Shown: positions 8,340-19,869, counted from the first letter of the stretch. The stretch is 64,000 nucleotides of DNA from Phytobacter diazotrophicus (GCA_004346725.1 SMDE01000018.1:1-64000); one strand, 5' to 3'. The notes: a model not told the origin generated them from the sequence alone. Numbers and translations are program-made.

Positions 8340-9305
8340 TTACGCAAGATTTTCGAAGTATGCCTCCAACGCCTCCAGCTGTTCGCTGGCGTCCTCTATG
8401 GCGTTGAATGTGCGCCGAAACTGGTCATTTGGAGCGTGCTCCTGGAGATACCAGGAGACGTGTTTACGTGCAATTCGGTACCCTTTTGCCTGACCATAAA
8501 AGTCATGCAATTCCCGAACATGCGCGCAAAGCAAGCGCTTTACCTCTGCCAAAGGCAGTGGGGCGAGCAGCTCCCCAGTGTCCAGATAATGCTGGATTTC
8601 CCGAAAGATCCAGGGTCTTCCCTGAGCTGCACGTCCTATCATCAGGGCATCAGCCCCCGTATAGTCGAGTACAGCTCTGGCTTTAAGCGGGTCAGTGATG
8701 TCACCATTCGCGATAATCGGAATGGAAACCTTCTGCTTAACTGCCCGAATACTGTCGTACTCAGCGTCTCCATTGAACAAACAGGCGCGGGTGCGTCCAT
8801 GAATGGTCAGAGCCTGAATGCCACAGTCTTCAGCCAGTTGGGCAATTTCTACGCAGTTACGGTGTTCCGGAGCCCAGCCAGTGCGAGTCTTAAGCGTGAC
8901 GGGCACATCCACTGCTTTCACTACCGCGTTCAGGATAGACTTCACCAGATCCGGGTATTGCAGCAGGGCAGAGCCCGCAAGCTTGCGATTCACTTTCTTT
9001 GCCGGGCAGCCCATATTGATATCAATAATCTGGGCGCCGCTTTCCACGTTGATACGTGCGGCTTCCGCCATTTCTTCCGGGTCACTACCGGCAATTTGCA
9101 CGGTACGAATACCGGGCTCATCGATATGCACCATCCGCAGCCTTGATTTGTCACTCTCCCAAACCTGAGGGTTGGAGGACATCATCTCGGATACCGTTAA
9201 TCCGGCTCCCATCTCGTAGCACAACGTCCGAAACGGTCTGTCAGTAATGCCAGCCATTGGCGCTGCGATCAGTCGATTTCTGAGCTGGTGGTGTCCGATG
9301 CGCAT
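8340..9305 (-). CDS. dusB: tRNA-dihydrouridine synthase B
   Basis: FMN-dependent reduction of uridine to dihydrouridine in the tRNA D-loop (U17 in E. coli). The 321-residue TIM barrel shows the N-terminal substrate-loop sequence [17 protein letters not shown], the catalytic cysteine in [11 protein letters not shown] near residue 100, KTRTGW, the HGRTR motif and the phosphate-binding IIANGDI and [12 protein letters not shown]. It is the first gene of the dusB-fis operon; its translation is thought to assist fis expression in E. coli. Confidence 0.97.
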   Translation of the reverse strand: MRIGHHQLRNRLIAAPMAGITDRPFRTLCYEMGAGLTVSEMMSSNPQVWESDKSRLRMVHIDEPGIRTVQIAGSDPEEMAEAARINVESGAQIIDINMGCPAKKVNRKLAGSALLQYPDLVKSILNAVVKAVDVPVTLKTRTGWAPEHRNCVEIAQLAEDCGIQALTIHGRTRACLFNGDAEYDSIRAVKQKVSIPIIANGDITDPLKARAVLDYTGADALMIGRAAQGRPWIFREIQHYLDTGELLAPLPLAEVKRLLCAHVRELHDFYGQAKGYRIARKHVSWYLQEHAPNDQFRRTFNAIEDASEQLEALEAYFENLA

Positions 9306-9344
9306 GAGTTAAGAAATGACCATACTGTGACTGCAAGGCGGCGT

Positions 9345-9388
9345 ATATTACGCATTTTTCGCACGAGATGAAAGGCCAAACTTTGACC
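9345..9388 (-). promoter_or_regulatory. dusB-fis promoter with Fis autoregulatory site
   Basis: On the minus strand: -35 TTTCAT (9368-9373), a 17-bp spacer, -10 TAATAT (9345-9350), then a GC-rich discriminator (ACGCCGCC) typical of stringently controlled promoters. A close Fis site, GGTCAAAGTTTGGCC (9374-9388), is centred about 43 bp upstream of the start, the position of the main autorepression site in E. coli fis. Confidence 0.8.
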
Positions 9389-9442
9389 AATCCACTGTCG
9401 CAGATCAATGAATCACAGCGAAAGGCGATAGGTGAAAATATT

Positions 9443-9459
9443 AATGATTTAAAATCATT
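9443..9459. repeat. 17-bp perfect palindrome upstream of the fis promoter
   Basis: AATGATTT-A-AAATCATT within an A/T-rich stretch 9420-9510 between the fis promoter and the prmA terminator. This stretch holds no gene. It is a candidate binding site for a nucleoid protein or repressor; the protein cannot be named from sequence. Confidence 0.45.
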
Positions 9460-9571
9460 GAGTTATATTAAAATGGCGAATTTGTGAACAAATATAAATT
9501 CGTCAAACTTCTCTGTTTTTCTTCACCATAACCCTGATTCAGCGGCATATCTTGCTGTTTTAATCGTCAAA

Positions 9572-9611
9572 AAAGAGGGTGAAAATGAGATCAGACTCCC
9601 ATTTTCACCCT
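9572..9611 (-). terminator. Terminator of panF-prmA
   Basis: A 12-bp perfect stem (AGGGTGAAAATG at 9576-9587, CATTTTCACCCT at 9600-9611) with a 12-nt loop; on the minus strand it is followed by CTTTTTTG. It lies about 52 bases beyond the prmA stop. Confidence 0.85.
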
Positions 9612-9663
9612 ATGGAGCATTATGTTGCTGAATGCTTCGTGGCCTTATTGCCAGGTCGACGAC

Positions 9664-10545
9664 TTACTTTTTCTGGCCGGTGATGCGGCACCATTCTTCT
9701 TTTTCCACCACAGCGTCGAGTGCGAAGGTATCGCGATAGGCTTCACTGACACTTTCAGCCTGGCTGGCGAGAATGCCGGAAAGGCCGAGCAGGCCGCCTG
9801 AGATCGGCAGTACACTGATAAGCGGGGCAAGCTCACGCAAAGGGCCTGCCAGAATGTTGGCGACCACCACGTCCGCCTGCATCGCGTCAGGCTGGTCTTG
9901 CGGCAGATACAGTTCCAGGCGCTCAGAAACGCCGTTACGCTCGGCATTGTCGCGGCTGGCCTGAATCGCCTGCGGGTCGATATCGATACCGATCGCCTTT
10001 GCCGCCCCCAGTTTCAGCGCGGCAATCGCCAGAATGCCGGAGCCGCAGCCAAAGTCGATCACTGTTTTACCCGCTAAATCCAGACCATCAAGCCACTGTA
10101 GACATAATGAGGTGGTTGGGTGCGTGCCGGTACCGAACGCCAGGCCCGGATCGAGCATCACATTTACCGCGTTTTTGTCCGGCACATCGCGCCAGCTCGG
10201 GCAGATCCACAGACGTTCACCAAAGCGCATCGGATGGAAGTTGTCCATCCACTCGCGCTCCCAGTCTTTATCTTCGAGCTGTTCAATTTTATGTGCGAAA
10301 CCCGCACCAAGCAGCGGATGTTGCTCAAGCATCGCCACAACCTCTTTCATGTCGGTTTCGGCATCGAACAGGCCAATAACGTCGGTATCACCCCACAGGC
10401 GCGTCTCGCCCGGCAGCGGCTCAAAGACCGGCGTGTCATGCGTGTCCTGAAAGGTAATGGAGACCGAGCCAGCCTCCATCAGCGCGTCGCTCAGGTCTTC
10501 GGCGTTAGCGCCGGTTGTATTCAGTTTCAATTGGATCCAAGGCAT
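9664..10545 (-). CDS. prmA: Ribosomal protein L11 methyltransferase
   Basis: Uses S-adenosylmethionine to trimethylate the N-terminal alpha-amino group and two lysines of ribosomal protein L11. The 293 residues have an N-terminal L11-recognition domain ([12 protein letters not shown]...) and a C-terminal Rossmann methyltransferase domain with motif [20 protein letters not shown] near residue 165 and DIDPQAI. The motif [10 protein letters not shown] corresponds to the NPPY-like motif IV. It starts 11 bases after panF and is cotranscribed with it, as in K-12. Confidence 0.97.
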   Translation of the reverse strand: MPWIQLKLNTTGANAEDLSDALMEAGSVSITFQDTHDTPVFEPLPGETRLWGDTDVIGLFDAETDMKEVVAMLEQHPLLGAGFAHKIEQLEDKDWEREWMDNFHPMRFGERLWICPSWRDVPDKNAVNVMLDPGLAFGTGTHPTTSLCLQWLDGLDLAGKTVIDFGCGSGILAIAALKLGAAKAIGIDIDPQAIQASRDNAERNGVSERLELYLPQDQPDAMQADVVVANILAGPLRELAPLISVLPISGGLLGLSGILASQAESVSEAYRDTFALDAVVEKEEWCRITGQKK

Positions 10546-10556
10546 AGCAAAACTCT

Positions 10557-12008
10557 TTATTTATCAGTAGACAATATGGCTTGTGAGGCGGAAGCGCCGA
10601 AACGGTTTCCGACCAGGAAAGCCAGTAAACTTAACAGTAACGAAGGCACAATCGGATGGAAGCCCAGGTACTGGATCTTAAACGTAGCAAGCACGGCATA
10701 CAGCACGCCGCCGACGATCATGGCGCTCAGCGCGCCTGCCGCGTTTGCACGTTCCCAGTAAAGTCCCAGCACCAGCGGCCACAGGAATACGGCCTCCAGC
10801 CCACCAAACGCCAGCAGGTTCAGCCAGATGATCATCTCCGGCGGTCGCCAGGCGGCAAGCAGCAGCAGAGCGCCTAACATCAGCGTGATGACTGCCGACA
10901 TCCGTTTCAGGCGCGTCTCGTTTTTTAGCTGTTCCGGGCGGAGGTTGAGATAGAGATCTTTAATGATCGTAGCGGAACTTTGTAATAATTGAGCGTTGAT
11001 CGTCGACATGATCGCCGCCATCGGTGCTGCCAGGAAGATCCCGGCGGCAAACGGCGGCAGTACTTTAACCATTAGGGTTGGGATCACCAGATCCGGTACG
11101 GTCAGATCAGGGATCACCGCCCGGCCCAGCGCGCCGGCCAGATGCATTCCGAACATCAGGATCGCCACCACGATGGTGCCGATGATAATTCCCCGATGTA
11201 CCGCTTTGCTGTCTTTATAGGAGATGCAGCGTACCGCCGTGTGCGGTAAACCGATCACGCCAAAACAGACCAGCACCCAGAATGAGGTCATAAAGGTTGG
11301 CGACAGAATATCGTTGGCCCCTTGCGGCGTGACCAGTTTCGGATCGATAGTCTGCAATGTCTCCACCGCATGACCTAAACCACCCGCCGCATGCACCACG
11401 CCCACCAATAGAACGATGGTGCCAATCAGCATCACCATGCCCTGCATTGTGTCGTTCAGTACGCTTGCGCGAAAACCGCCAAACGCGGTATACAGCGCAA
11501 TGCTGATGCCAAAAATCAGCAGACCGGTTTCGTAAGGGATGCCCGCTGCGGTTTCCAGCAAACGTGCGCCGCCAATAAACTGCACGGTCATTGCGCCGAT
11601 GAACGCCACCAGCAGGCTCAGGCTTGCCAGCCAGACCAGCAGACGACTCTGGTAGCGGGCGAACAGCATATCGTTGAGCGTCACTGCATTGTAGCGCCGC
11701 GCCAGAATGGCGAATTTCTTGCCAAGAATACCCAGCGAAAGCCAGACAGCGGGCAACTGGATCATCGCCAGCAACACCCAACCCAGTCCGTATTTATAGG
11801 CAGCGCCTGGGCCGCCGATAAAGGAACTGGCGCTGATGTAGGTCGCGGTTAACGTCATTGCCAGTACTATGCCGCCCATCGAACGGCTACCAAGGAAATA
11901 CTCGTTCAGAAAGGTGCCGTTAGTCCTTTTGCGCATGGCGTACACAGACAGGCCAAACACCACTAACAGATAAGCGACAAGGGGAAGAATGACTTCAGGC
12001 TGCATCAT
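10557..12008 (-). CDS. panF: Sodium/pantothenate symporter
   Basis: Inner-membrane SSS-family carrier that takes up pantothenate, the coenzyme A precursor, with sodium. The 483 residues contain about 13 hydrophobic spans; family signatures include the [30 protein letters not shown] region and [17 protein letters not shown]. Its first codons overlap the yhdT stop by 14 bases, so the two are translationally coupled. Length equals K-12 PanF. Confidence 0.96.
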   Translation of the reverse strand: MMQPEVILPLVAYLLVVFGLSVYAMRKRTNGTFLNEYFLGSRSMGGIVLAMTLTATYISASSFIGGPGAAYKYGLGWVLLAMIQLPAVWLSLGILGKKFAILARRYNAVTLNDMLFARYQSRLLVWLASLSLLVAFIGAMTVQFIGGARLLETAAGIPYETGLLIFGISIALYTAFGGFRASVLNDTMQGMVMLIGTIVLLVGVVHAAGGLGHAVETLQTIDPKLVTPQGANDILSPTFMTSFWVLVCFGVIGLPHTAVRCISYKDSKAVHRGIIIGTIVVAILMFGMHLAGALGRAVIPDLTVPDLVIPTLMVKVLPPFAAGIFLAAPMAAIMSTINAQLLQSSATIIKDLYLNLRPEQLKNETRLKRMSAVITLMLGALLLLAAWRPPEMIIWLNLLAFGGLEAVFLWPLVLGLYWERANAAGALSAMIVGGVLYAVLATFKIQYLGFHPIVPSLLLSLLAFLVGNRFGASASQAILSTDK

Positions 12009-12237
12009 CGTCCTCCAGGGGAATATCGCGATAAATAAACTTCACCATCGCCCAGCACAGCAGAATAAAAACCAGCGGCGTTAACAGGCAGGCCATTTCA
12101 AACCAGTGAGGTAATCCGGTAAACCCGACCGTTGAATCTGGTAAGTAAGCAGTCACCAACCATGCGGCGAGGTAGAGGAGGGTCAGCCACAGCGCCCAGC
12201 GCGCTTCTTTGTGGGCCTGAACAAAACGTTTGTCCAT
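11995..12237 (-). CDS. yhdT: Inner-membrane protein YhdT
   Basis: An 80-residue DUF997-type protein with two membrane spans (ALWLTLLYLAAWLVTAYL and ACLLTPLVFILLCWAMVKFIY) and an acidic tail IPLEDDDAA. The start at 12237 (MDKRFVQAH) equals the K-12 start; four extra upstream codons are possible but unnecessary. It overlaps panF by 14 bases, which suggests a helper role for PanF, but its function is unproven. Confidence 0.93.
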   Translation of the reverse strand: MDKRFVQAHKEARWALWLTLLYLAAWLVTAYLPDSTVGFTGLPHWFEMACLLTPLVFILLCWAMVKFIYRDIPLEDDDAA

Positions 12238-12302
12238 TTTGTGTCCCATGTGGATAAAGAAAGCGGGGATTGTACCTTATGGATAGTCAGCGATCCCCTG
12301 AA

Positions 12303-12331
12303 ATAAAAAAGGCCGGAAAATCCGGCCTTTT
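12303..12331 (-). terminator. Terminator of accBC
   Basis: A 7-bp GC stem GGCCGGA/TCCGGCC (12311-12327) extended by A-T pairs, followed on the minus strand by TTTTTTATTT. It lies 21 bases beyond the accC stop and separates accBC from yhdT-panF. Confidence 0.9.
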
Positions 12332-12351
12332 ACATGACAAGTCACCCAGTC

Positions 12352-13701
12352 TTACTTTTCGTTCAGACCGAGTTTCTTCTCCAGATAGTGGATGTTGGTA
12401 CCACCCTGCTGGAATTTTTCATCGCTCATGATGCGCATCTGCAGATCCACGTTGGTTTTGATACCGTCAATGATCAGCTCCTGCAACGCATTTTTCATAC
12501 GCGCAATTGCCACATCACGGTTCTCACCAAAGCAAATCAGCTTGCCGATCATTGAGTCATAGTACGGCGGCACGGTGTAACCGGCGTAGATATGTGATTC
12601 CCAGCGCACGCCAAAACCGCCTGGCGCATGGAAACGGGTAATTTTACCCGGGCTCGGCAGGAAGGTGTTCGGATCTTCGGCGTTGATACGGCACTCTACC
12701 GCATGGCCTTTCACCACAACTTCTTCCTGTTTGATGGACAGTGGCTGACCGGCAGCGATACGCAACTGCTCTTTGATCAGGTCCACGCCAGTGATCATTT
12801 CGGTCACCGGATGTTCCACCTGGATACGGGTGTTCATTTCGATGAAATAGAACTCGCCATTTTCGAACAGGAACTCAAACGTACCTGCTCCACGGTAACC
12901 GATATCCACACAGGCTTTGGAGCAACGCTCACCGATATAGCGGCGCAGTTCCGGGGTGATGCCCGGAGCCGGTGCTTCTTCGACAACTTTCTGGTGACGA
13001 CGCTGCATGGAGCAGTCACGTTCAGCCAGATAAATGGCGTTACCCTGGCCGTCAGCCAGTACCTGGATCTCGATATGACGAGGATTTTCCAGGTATTTTT
13101 CCATGTACACCATGTCATTGTTGAACGCCGCTTTGGCCTCAGCTTTGGTCATGGCAATGGACTGTGCCAGTTCAGCGTCACCGCGAACGACACGCATACC
13201 GCGACCGCCGCCGCCGCCGGACGCCTTGATGATAACCGGGTAGCCAATGCGTTTGGCATGCGCGCGGTTGACATCCATATCGTCGCCCAGCGGGCCGTCG
13301 GAGCCCGGTACAGTCGGTACGCCCGCTTTCTTCATCGCGGTAATGGCAGACACTTTGTCGCCCATCAGGCGAATAGTATCGGCTTTCGGGCCGATGAAGA
13401 TAAAGCCGGACTGCTCAACCTGCTCGGCAAAGTTGGCGTTCTCTGAAAGGAAACCATAACCGGGGTGAATCGCCACCGCGCCAGTGATTTCCGCCGCGCT
13501 GATGATAGCCGGGATGTTCAGGTAGCTTTTTACGGACGGAGCCGGGCCAATACAGACCGTCTCATCCGCCAGGAGTACGTGTTTTAAATCGCGGTCCGCA
13601 GTCGAATGCACGGCGACAGTCTTGATACCCAGTTCTTTACAGGCACGAAGAATACGCAGTGCAATCTCGCCGCGGTTGGCGATGACAATTTTATCCAGCA
13701 T
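12352..13701 (-). CDS. accC: Acetyl-CoA carboxylase, biotin carboxylase subunit
   Basis: ATP-dependent carboxylation of the biotin on AccB, the first half-reaction of malonyl-CoA formation for fatty-acid synthesis. The start at 13701 ([18 protein letters not shown]) gives 449 residues, as in E. coli. The ATP-grasp fold is clear: glycine-rich lid [15 protein letters not shown] near 159-173, [13 protein letters not shown], the catalytic [27 protein letters not shown] block near 275-300. It starts 10 bases past accB; the two form one operon, accC being partner and stoichiometric neighbour of accB. Confidence 0.98.
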   Translation of the reverse strand: MLDKIVIANRGEIALRILRACKELGIKTVAVHSTADRDLKHVLLADETVCIGPAPSVKSYLNIPAIISAAEITGAVAIHPGYGFLSENANFAEQVEQSGFIFIGPKADTIRLMGDKVSAITAMKKAGVPTVPGSDGPLGDDMDVNRAHAKRIGYPVIIKASGGGGGRGMRVVRGDAELAQSIAMTKAEAKAAFNNDMVYMEKYLENPRHIEIQVLADGQGNAIYLAERDCSMQRRHQKVVEEAPAPGITPELRRYIGERCSKACVDIGYRGAGTFEFLFENGEFYFIEMNTRIQVEHPVTEMITGVDLIKEQLRIAAGQPLSIKQEEVVVKGHAVECRINAEDPNTFLPSPGKITRFHAPGGFGVRWESHIYAGYTVPPYYDSMIGKLICFGENRDVAIARMKNALQELIIDGIKTNVDLQMRIMSDEKFQQGGTNIHYLEKKLGLNEK

Positions 13702-13711
13702 GTGCGCCTCG

Positions 13712-14188
13712 TTATTCGATGACGACCAGCGGCTCGTCAAACTCTACCGGCTGGCCACTTTCAACCAGAATGGCTTTCACTACGCCCGCTTTGTCGGCTT
13801 CGATCTGGTTCATCATTTTCATGGCTTCAACGATGCACAGGGTATCGCCGACATTGACTTTCTGGCCGACTTCACAGAACGCTTTAGCGTCCGGGCTCGG
13901 CGTGCGGTAGAAGGTCCCGACCATCGGGGAACGTACGATGTGACCACTGATTTGCGCAGCCGCAGGTTCTGCTGCCGTAGCCGGAGCTGCGGGAGCGACT
14001 GCGCCAGAAAGCGCAGGGGCTGGCTGCTGCATAACCGGAGCCGCATAAGCTTGCTGCATCACCGGGAAGCCCGTGTTCACCGGTGCGCGGCTGATGCGTA
14101 CAGACTCTTCGCCTTCAGAAATTTCCAGTTCAGCGATGCCTGATTCTTCAACCAGTTCGATCAGTTTTTTAATCTTACGAATATCCAT
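13712..14188 (-). CDS. accB: Acetyl-CoA carboxylase, biotin carboxyl carrier protein
   Basis: Carries biotin between the carboxylase (AccC) and the carboxyltransferase (AccAD). The 158 residues have an N-terminal [21 protein letters not shown] segment, a flexible Ala/Pro linker (about residues 45-75) and the biotinyl domain with the modified lysine in EAMKMMN near residue 124. Also seen is the thumb region [19 protein letters not shown]-12 AccB is 156 residues; the difference lies in the linker. AccB represses its own operon in E. coli. The DNA upstream is a long leader made from a decayed aroQ gene. Confidence 0.97.
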   Translation of the reverse strand: MDIRKIKKLIELVEESGIAELEISEGEESVRISRAPVNTGFPVMQQAYAAPVMQQPAPALSGAVAPAAPATAAEPAAAQISGHIVRSPMVGTFYRTPSPDAKAFCEVGQKVNVGDTLCIVEAMKMMNQIEADKAGVVKAILVESGQPVEFDEPLVVIE

Positions 14189-14209
14189 GAGTGGGTTCCG
14201 TACTCTTGT

Positions 14210-14459
14210 TTAGTTTGATTGTGACAGGCGTGTTACCGCCGTCTGTAAAGCGTATGTACAACTGCCAGCATAAGGTCCGAAGACCACGCCAGTAGCGATT
14301 TCGGAGAGCCAGGAATGATGGCGAGATGGTTCGTGCGCATGCATATTGCTCAGAGTGAACTCAGTAAAGTCGAAGGGTGCCATAGGTTTCCGACTTGCGT
14401 GCTCCCGGCATGTTAAGATTGGGGCCGTTTAAAAGCAAAATGCGCAACTTGCCAGCCAT
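14210..14459 (-). pseudogene. aroQ: Fossil of aroQ (type II 3-dehydroquinate dehydratase)
   Basis: Two pieces of type II dehydroquinase survive on the minus strand. From 14459 the frame reads MAGKLRILLLNGPNLNMPG then ARKSETYGTL, the family N-terminus (LLLNGPNLNxLGxR-P-xYG), stopping after 32 codons. In another frame, from about 14370 to the TAA at 14210-14212, it reads EFTLSNMHAHEPSRHHSWLS then EIATGVVFG, ending YALQTAVTRLSQSN, the family C-terminus (xLSNxHARExFRHHSY ... ALxxAVxRLS). About 200 bp between them, including the active-site asparagine and histidine region, are lost. An intact gene is about 150 codons. In relatives such as Yersinia and Serratia, aroQ sits directly upstream of accB. 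Confidence 0.85.
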
Positions 14460-14569
14460 CGTGCTGCTATCTCCTGCAATTTTCCGGTAAAAAACAAAAT
14501 ATACCTTCATTGCGTGGTTGTCACCTTTTTGGACCTTAAAAAGCCCGCCAGGCAAAACCAAAGTCGCAC

Positions 14570-14575
14570 ATTATA
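14570..14575 (-). promoter_or_regulatory. Candidate -10 element of the accBC promoter
   Basis: TATAAT on the minus strand, giving a start near 14563 and a leader of about 375 nt before accB that contains the whole aroQ remnant. No convincing -35 is seen at 16-18 bp. The K-12 accBC operon is known for a leader of more than 300 nt. Confidence 0.4.
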
Positions 14576-14693
14576 ACTATTTCGTAGCATTTCGCAGCTA
14601 AATACTGGTCTTATCAGGGAAGATTATCAACCGCATTTGGTTTTATCCCTGCGATTGATAATGGAACTGCGGAGGAGTGCACATATCGAAACT

Positions 14694-15293
14694 TTAGCGC
14701 CACCACTGGCGGAACTTCTTGTATCGCCACGCTAATAGCCCGAATGCAGCGGCTGCATAAAGGAGCGGCAACGGCGATAATATCTTCACTGACCACAGGT
14801 AATGGATAGGGGCCAGGATCGCGACGAGATAGACGAAGTTATGCAATTGTTGCCATCGTTTACCCATTTTTCGCTGTGCCCACTGGGTAGATGTCGCTGC
14901 CAGGGCCAGCAGAATAAACCAGCTCACAATTCCTAACATTAAATAGGGGCGCGTTGTCAGCTCCCGGCCAAGCAGAACCAGATTGTTGATCCCCAGTTCC
15001 AGCAGCGCGTAACTGGTCAGATGCAATGTTGCCCATGCAAAACACCATAATCCCAGTAAACGACGGGTGCGAATAAGCAACGGTTGTTTAGCGTAACGCG
15101 CCAGTGGCGCAACCAGCAAGCCTGCCAGTAAAAATTTCAGCGCCATTCTGCCGGTAAAATGCTGAATGTCTTTTGCCGGGTCGGCACTAAAATACCCCTG
15201 CGACGATGCCCAGAACAACCAGACAAACGGCAGAAAACCTGCCAGGTGCAGCAATACTTTAAGCCAGACAATCTGTTTTGCTGTTAAACGCAC
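14694..15293 (-). CDS. msrQ: MsrQ, heme-binding membrane subunit of the MsrPQ methionine sulfoxide reductase
   Basis: Inner-membrane b-type cytochrome (formerly YedZ) that passes electrons from the quinone pool or flavin reductase to periplasmic MsrP. The 199 residues hold six hydrophobic spans with conserved histidines in [15 protein letters not shown], the [12 protein letters not shown] span and [19 protein letters not shown]. The start is GTG at 15293, directly abutting the msrP stop codon. K-12 MsrQ is 211 residues, so this version is slightly shorter. Confidence 0.93.
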   Translation of the reverse strand: MRLTAKQIVWLKVLLHLAGFLPFVWLFWASSQGYFSADPAKDIQHFTGRMALKFLLAGLLVAPLARYAKQPLLIRTRRLLGLWCFAWATLHLTSYALLELGINNLVLLGRELTTRPYLMLGIVSWFILLALAATSTQWAQRKMGKRWQQLHNFVYLVAILAPIHYLWSVKILSPLPLLYAAAAFGLLAWRYKKFRQWWR

Positions 15294-16295
15294 TCAAAAA
15301 TTCTCCCGCAGATCCAAACCACGATAAAGGGACGCCACTTCATCCGCATAGCCGTTAAAGAGAAGCGTAGGCTGGCGTTTTACATCCAGTACGCCGCCGG
15401 ATCCGATAAAGCGCTCGGTTGCCTGTGACCAGCGAGGATGGTCGACATGCGGATTTACATTGGCAAAAAAACCGTACTCATTTGGCGCCGCAAGGTTCCA
15501 GGTGGTGGGTGGGCGTTCTTTCGTTAGCTTAATACTGACTATCGACTTAATGCCTTTAAAACCGTATTTCCACGGGACGGTCAGGCGGATCGGCGCGCCA
15601 TTTTGTGGCGGCAGCGCTTTACCATAAACGCCAACCGACAATAATGTGAGGGGATGCATCGCTTCATCTATACGTAACCCTTCTACGTAAGGATATTCCA
15701 GACCGCCGCCAATGAAGCGATCCTTCTGACCGGGCATCTCATCGGGGGCATAGAGGGTTTGAAAAGCCACATATTTAGCGTTGCTGGTGGGCTCGACCAG
15801 CGACAGCAGCTTATGCAGCGGAAAGCCGGTCCATGGAATCACCATCGACCAGGCCTCAACACAACGCATGCGGTAGATGCGCTCTTCCAGCGGGAAACGC
15901 GTGGTAAGCGCGTCATAATCAAGCGTAAGAGGTTTGGCTACTTCACCGTCAATTTTCAGCGTCCATGGATTGGTTTTCATGCTTCCCGCGTTAGCCGCGG
16001 GATCGGCTTTATCCAGCCCAAACTCATAAAAATTGTTATAGCCCGTCACTTTATCTTCGGGCGTTAATGTCAGCGTGTTTTGCCACTGAGCCGGTTTACT
16101 GAACTGGAGTGGTTTGCCGGGCTGGGCTTTAGGCCGATCATTTCCTTTAAACCAGTCAAGCAGATCGGCGCGCGCAGTGGGAGACAGGCTCAGGGCAGCG
16201 GCGCTAATGCCCAGCGTTTTCAGGATCTGGCGACGTCGCAGCATAAAAACGGATTCGGCGGTGACATCGGATTCAGTAAGTTTTTTCTTGTGCAT
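15294..16295 (-). CDS. msrP: MsrP, periplasmic molybdenum-dependent methionine sulfoxide reductase
   Basis: Molybdopterin enzyme (formerly YedY) that repairs oxidised methionines of periplasmic proteins. The start at 16295 ([10 protein letters not shown]) gives 333 residues with a twin-arginine signal ([19 protein letters not shown], cleavage after ARA). The Mo-coordinating cysteine is in [15 protein letters not shown] near residue 145, and the C-terminal Mo-cofactor domain ends [14 protein letters not shown]. With msrQ it forms a two-gene operon. In K-12 msrPQ lies far away, next to hchA; here, as in Salmonella, it lies between csrD and accBC, where K-12 has acuI (yhdH). Confidence 0.95.
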   Translation of the reverse strand: MHKKKLTESDVTAESVFMLRRRQILKTLGISAAALSLSPTARADLLDWFKGNDRPKAQPGKPLQFSKPAQWQNTLTLTPEDKVTGYNNFYEFGLDKADPAANAGSMKTNPWTLKIDGEVAKPLTLDYDALTTRFPLEERIYRMRCVEAWSMVIPWTGFPLHKLLSLVEPTSNAKYVAFQTLYAPDEMPGQKDRFIGGGLEYPYVEGLRIDEAMHPLTLLSVGVYGKALPPQNGAPIRLTVPWKYGFKGIKSIVSIKLTKERPPTTWNLAAPNEYGFFANVNPHVDHPRWSQATERFIGSGGVLDVKRQPTLLFNGYADEVASLYRGLDLRENF

Positions 16296-16575
16296 AAATT
16301 TCCCCCTTTTTATTACTTGTAGCACGGCGAATATGGGGGCGGGGGATTATCACGAAAAATTGAAATCTGGCCGTTTACTGCCTGCAGGTGGCCTTTGCTC
16401 CCCTGGATGATTGGCAAATAAATTCTGAGGGCTATACTCGCATAGTTGTATGCAATACTGATTGCCAGAAGCGTCAGGCCTGCTAGTATGCCGGGCTCGT
16501 TTTTCAAGTTAGCGCTTACTTTGTTTTCAGGGTTTGCCGCGTCTCGTTCTTTTACACTACGGAGTTAACACAAGG

Positions 16576-18516
16576 ATGCGATTAACGACGAAGTTCTCGG
16601 CTTTTGTGACGCTACTAACGGGCCTGGCAATATTTGTTACCCTGTTTGGCTGCTCACTGAGCTTTTACAACGCCATTCAGTCGAAGGTGATCAACCGCGT
16701 TGAATCGGTTGCGGCGGTGGTCGATACCCGTTTGATTTTTATGTCTCCTTCGGCCATCTCATCCCATCTGGATGAACTTATGGTGCCAGTGGACATTGTG
16801 GGGATTGAGGTACGTCAGGGAAAGCAAACCGTTCTGCAGCACACCCGCAAAAGCAGTTATCGCCCCGCCGGGAGTAATTACCAGTATCGTGAATTAGAGA
16901 TTAACTCCCTTAAAAATCCGGGCATGACCATCACGCTGGTCTATCAGGACCCGATGGCTAACTATTTCCGTTCTCTCTTAACCACCGTACCGCTGACGCT
17001 GGCGATCGGTTTTATGGTCCTGATTATTTTCCTCTCTGTACGCTGGCTGCGCCGACAGCTCTCGGGGCAGGAATTACTCGAACTTCGCTCCACCCGCATT
17101 CTTAATGGGGAGCGCGGGGCCCAGGCGCGCGGTTCTATTTATGAATGGCCATCCCGCGCCAGTAGCGCGCTGGATGTTCTGCTCTCAGAGATCCAGTTTG
17201 CCAGCGATCAGCGCAGCCATATCGATACGCTGATCCGCTCCTACGCCGCCCAGGATACCAAAACCGGGCTCAATAACCGTCTGTTCTTTGATAATCAACT
17301 GGCCACATTGCTTGAGGATCAGGAGAAAGTCGGCGCGCACGGCGTTGTCATGATGATCCGGTTACCCGATTTTGAATTACTACGCGATAGCTGGGGGCGC
17401 CCGGCCGTCGAAGAGCATCTGTTTATGCTCATCAACCTGTTATCAACATTTATTATGCGTTATCCCGGCGCGCTGCTGGCGCGCTACCACCGCAGCGACT
17501 TTACCGTGCTGTTACCGCACCGCACATTAAAAGAAGCGGAAAGTATCGCCGGGCAGATTTTAAAGGCCGTGGATGGCCTGCAGCCCAGCAAAATGCTCGA
17601 TCGTGAAGATATGATGCACATTGGCATTTGCGCCTGGCGCAGTGGACAGTCAACAGAACAGGTCATGGAGCATGCCGAAGCGGCGACCCGCAATGCGGTA
17701 TTGCAAGGGGGAAATAGCTGGTCGGTTTACGACGATACGCTGCCGGAGCAGGGGCGCGGCAACGTTCGCTGGCGCACGCTTATTGAGCAAATGCTTAGCC
17801 GTGGCGGCCCGCGGGTCTACCAGAAGCCTGCAGTTAATCGCGAAGGGATTGTTCACCATCGCGAACTGATGTGCCGCATCTATGATGGCGACCAGGAAGT
17901 TATTTCTGCGGAATATATGCCCATGGTGCTGCAGTTTGGTCTGTCTGAGGAGTATGACCGACTGCAAATTGGACGCCTCATTCCTTATCTGGGGTACTGG
18001 CCGGAAGAAACCCTCGCCATGCAGGTGACCGTGGAGTCGCTTATTCGGCCACGTTTTCAGCGCTGGCTGCGCGATACCTTGATGCAATGTGAAAAATCAC
18101 AGCGTCGACGGATTATTTTTGAACTTGCCGAGGCTGATGTTTGTCAACATATCAGCCGGTTACAACCGGTGGTGCGGTTGATTAATGCGTTAGGCTCGCG
18201 AGTTGCTGTCACGCAGGCGGGTCTCACCCTGGTCAGTACCAGCTGGATTAAAGCGCTGGATGTCGAATTGCTAAAACTTCATCCTGGGATTGTCAGGAAC
18301 ATTGAGAAACGCACGGAAAATCAGCTACTGGTGCAAAGTCTCGTGGAAGCCTGCAAAGGTACGCATACGCGCGTTTTCGCCACTGGCGTTCGTTCCCGTG
18401 GCGAATGGCAGACGCTGATTGAACGTGGCGTTTCGGGTGGTCAGGGGGATTTTTTTGCTTCCTCCCAGCCGCTTGACACCAATGTGAAAAAATATTCGCA
18501 AAGATACTCGGTTTGA
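16576..18516 (+). CDS. csrD: CsrD, degenerate GGDEF-EAL protein targeting CsrB/CsrC for decay
   Basis: Membrane-anchored factor that directs the regulatory RNAs CsrB and CsrC to RNase E, and so raises free CsrA. The start at 16576 (MRLTTKFSAFVTLLTGL) gives 646 residues, the K-12 length; a start 14 codons upstream is open but would disrupt the N-terminal membrane helix. There are two spans (about 10-30 and 135-157), a periplasmic part, a coiled or HAMP-like segment, then GGDEF and EAL domains. Both signatures are degenerate: HRSDF for GGDEF and HRELM for EAL, so it should neither make nor break c-di-GMP, as known for CsrD. Confidence 0.96.
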   Translation: MRLTTKFSAFVTLLTGLAIFVTLFGCSLSFYNAIQSKVINRVESVAAVVDTRLIFMSPSAISSHLDELMVPVDIVGIEVRQGKQTVLQHTRKSSYRPAGSNYQYRELEINSLKNPGMTITLVYQDPMANYFRSLLTTVPLTLAIGFMVLIIFLSVRWLRRQLSGQELLELRSTRILNGERGAQARGSIYEWPSRASSALDVLLSEIQFASDQRSHIDTLIRSYAAQDTKTGLNNRLFFDNQLATLLEDQEKVGAHGVVMMIRLPDFELLRDSWGRPAVEEHLFMLINLLSTFIMRYPGALLARYHRSDFTVLLPHRTLKEAESIAGQILKAVDGLQPSKMLDREDMMHIGICAWRSGQSTEQVMEHAEAATRNAVLQGGNSWSVYDDTLPEQGRGNVRWRTLIEQMLSRGGPRVYQKPAVNREGIVHHRELMCRIYDGDQEVISAEYMPMVLQFGLSEEYDRLQIGRLIPYLGYWPEETLAMQVTVESLIRPRFQRWLRDTLMQCEKSQRRRIIFELAEADVCQHISRLQPVVRLINALGSRVAVTQAGLTLVSTSWIKALDVELLKLHPGIVRNIEKRTENQLLVQSLVEACKGTHTRVFATGVRSRGEWQTLIERGVSGGQGDFFASSQPLDTNVKKYSQRYSV

Positions 18517-19869
<1,353 letters not shown>

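Noticed and set aside
12628-13446. A 272-codon plus-strand frame opposite accC
   Set aside because: Antisense to a conserved biotin carboxylase gene, with shadow-frame composition and no RBS.
16313-16507. A 64-codon minus-strand frame between msrP and csrD with a hydrophobic stretch
   Set aside because: It ends just before msrP and might be a small membrane protein, but there is no good RBS and the C-terminal part ([10 protein letters not shown]) looks random. More likely promoter DNA.
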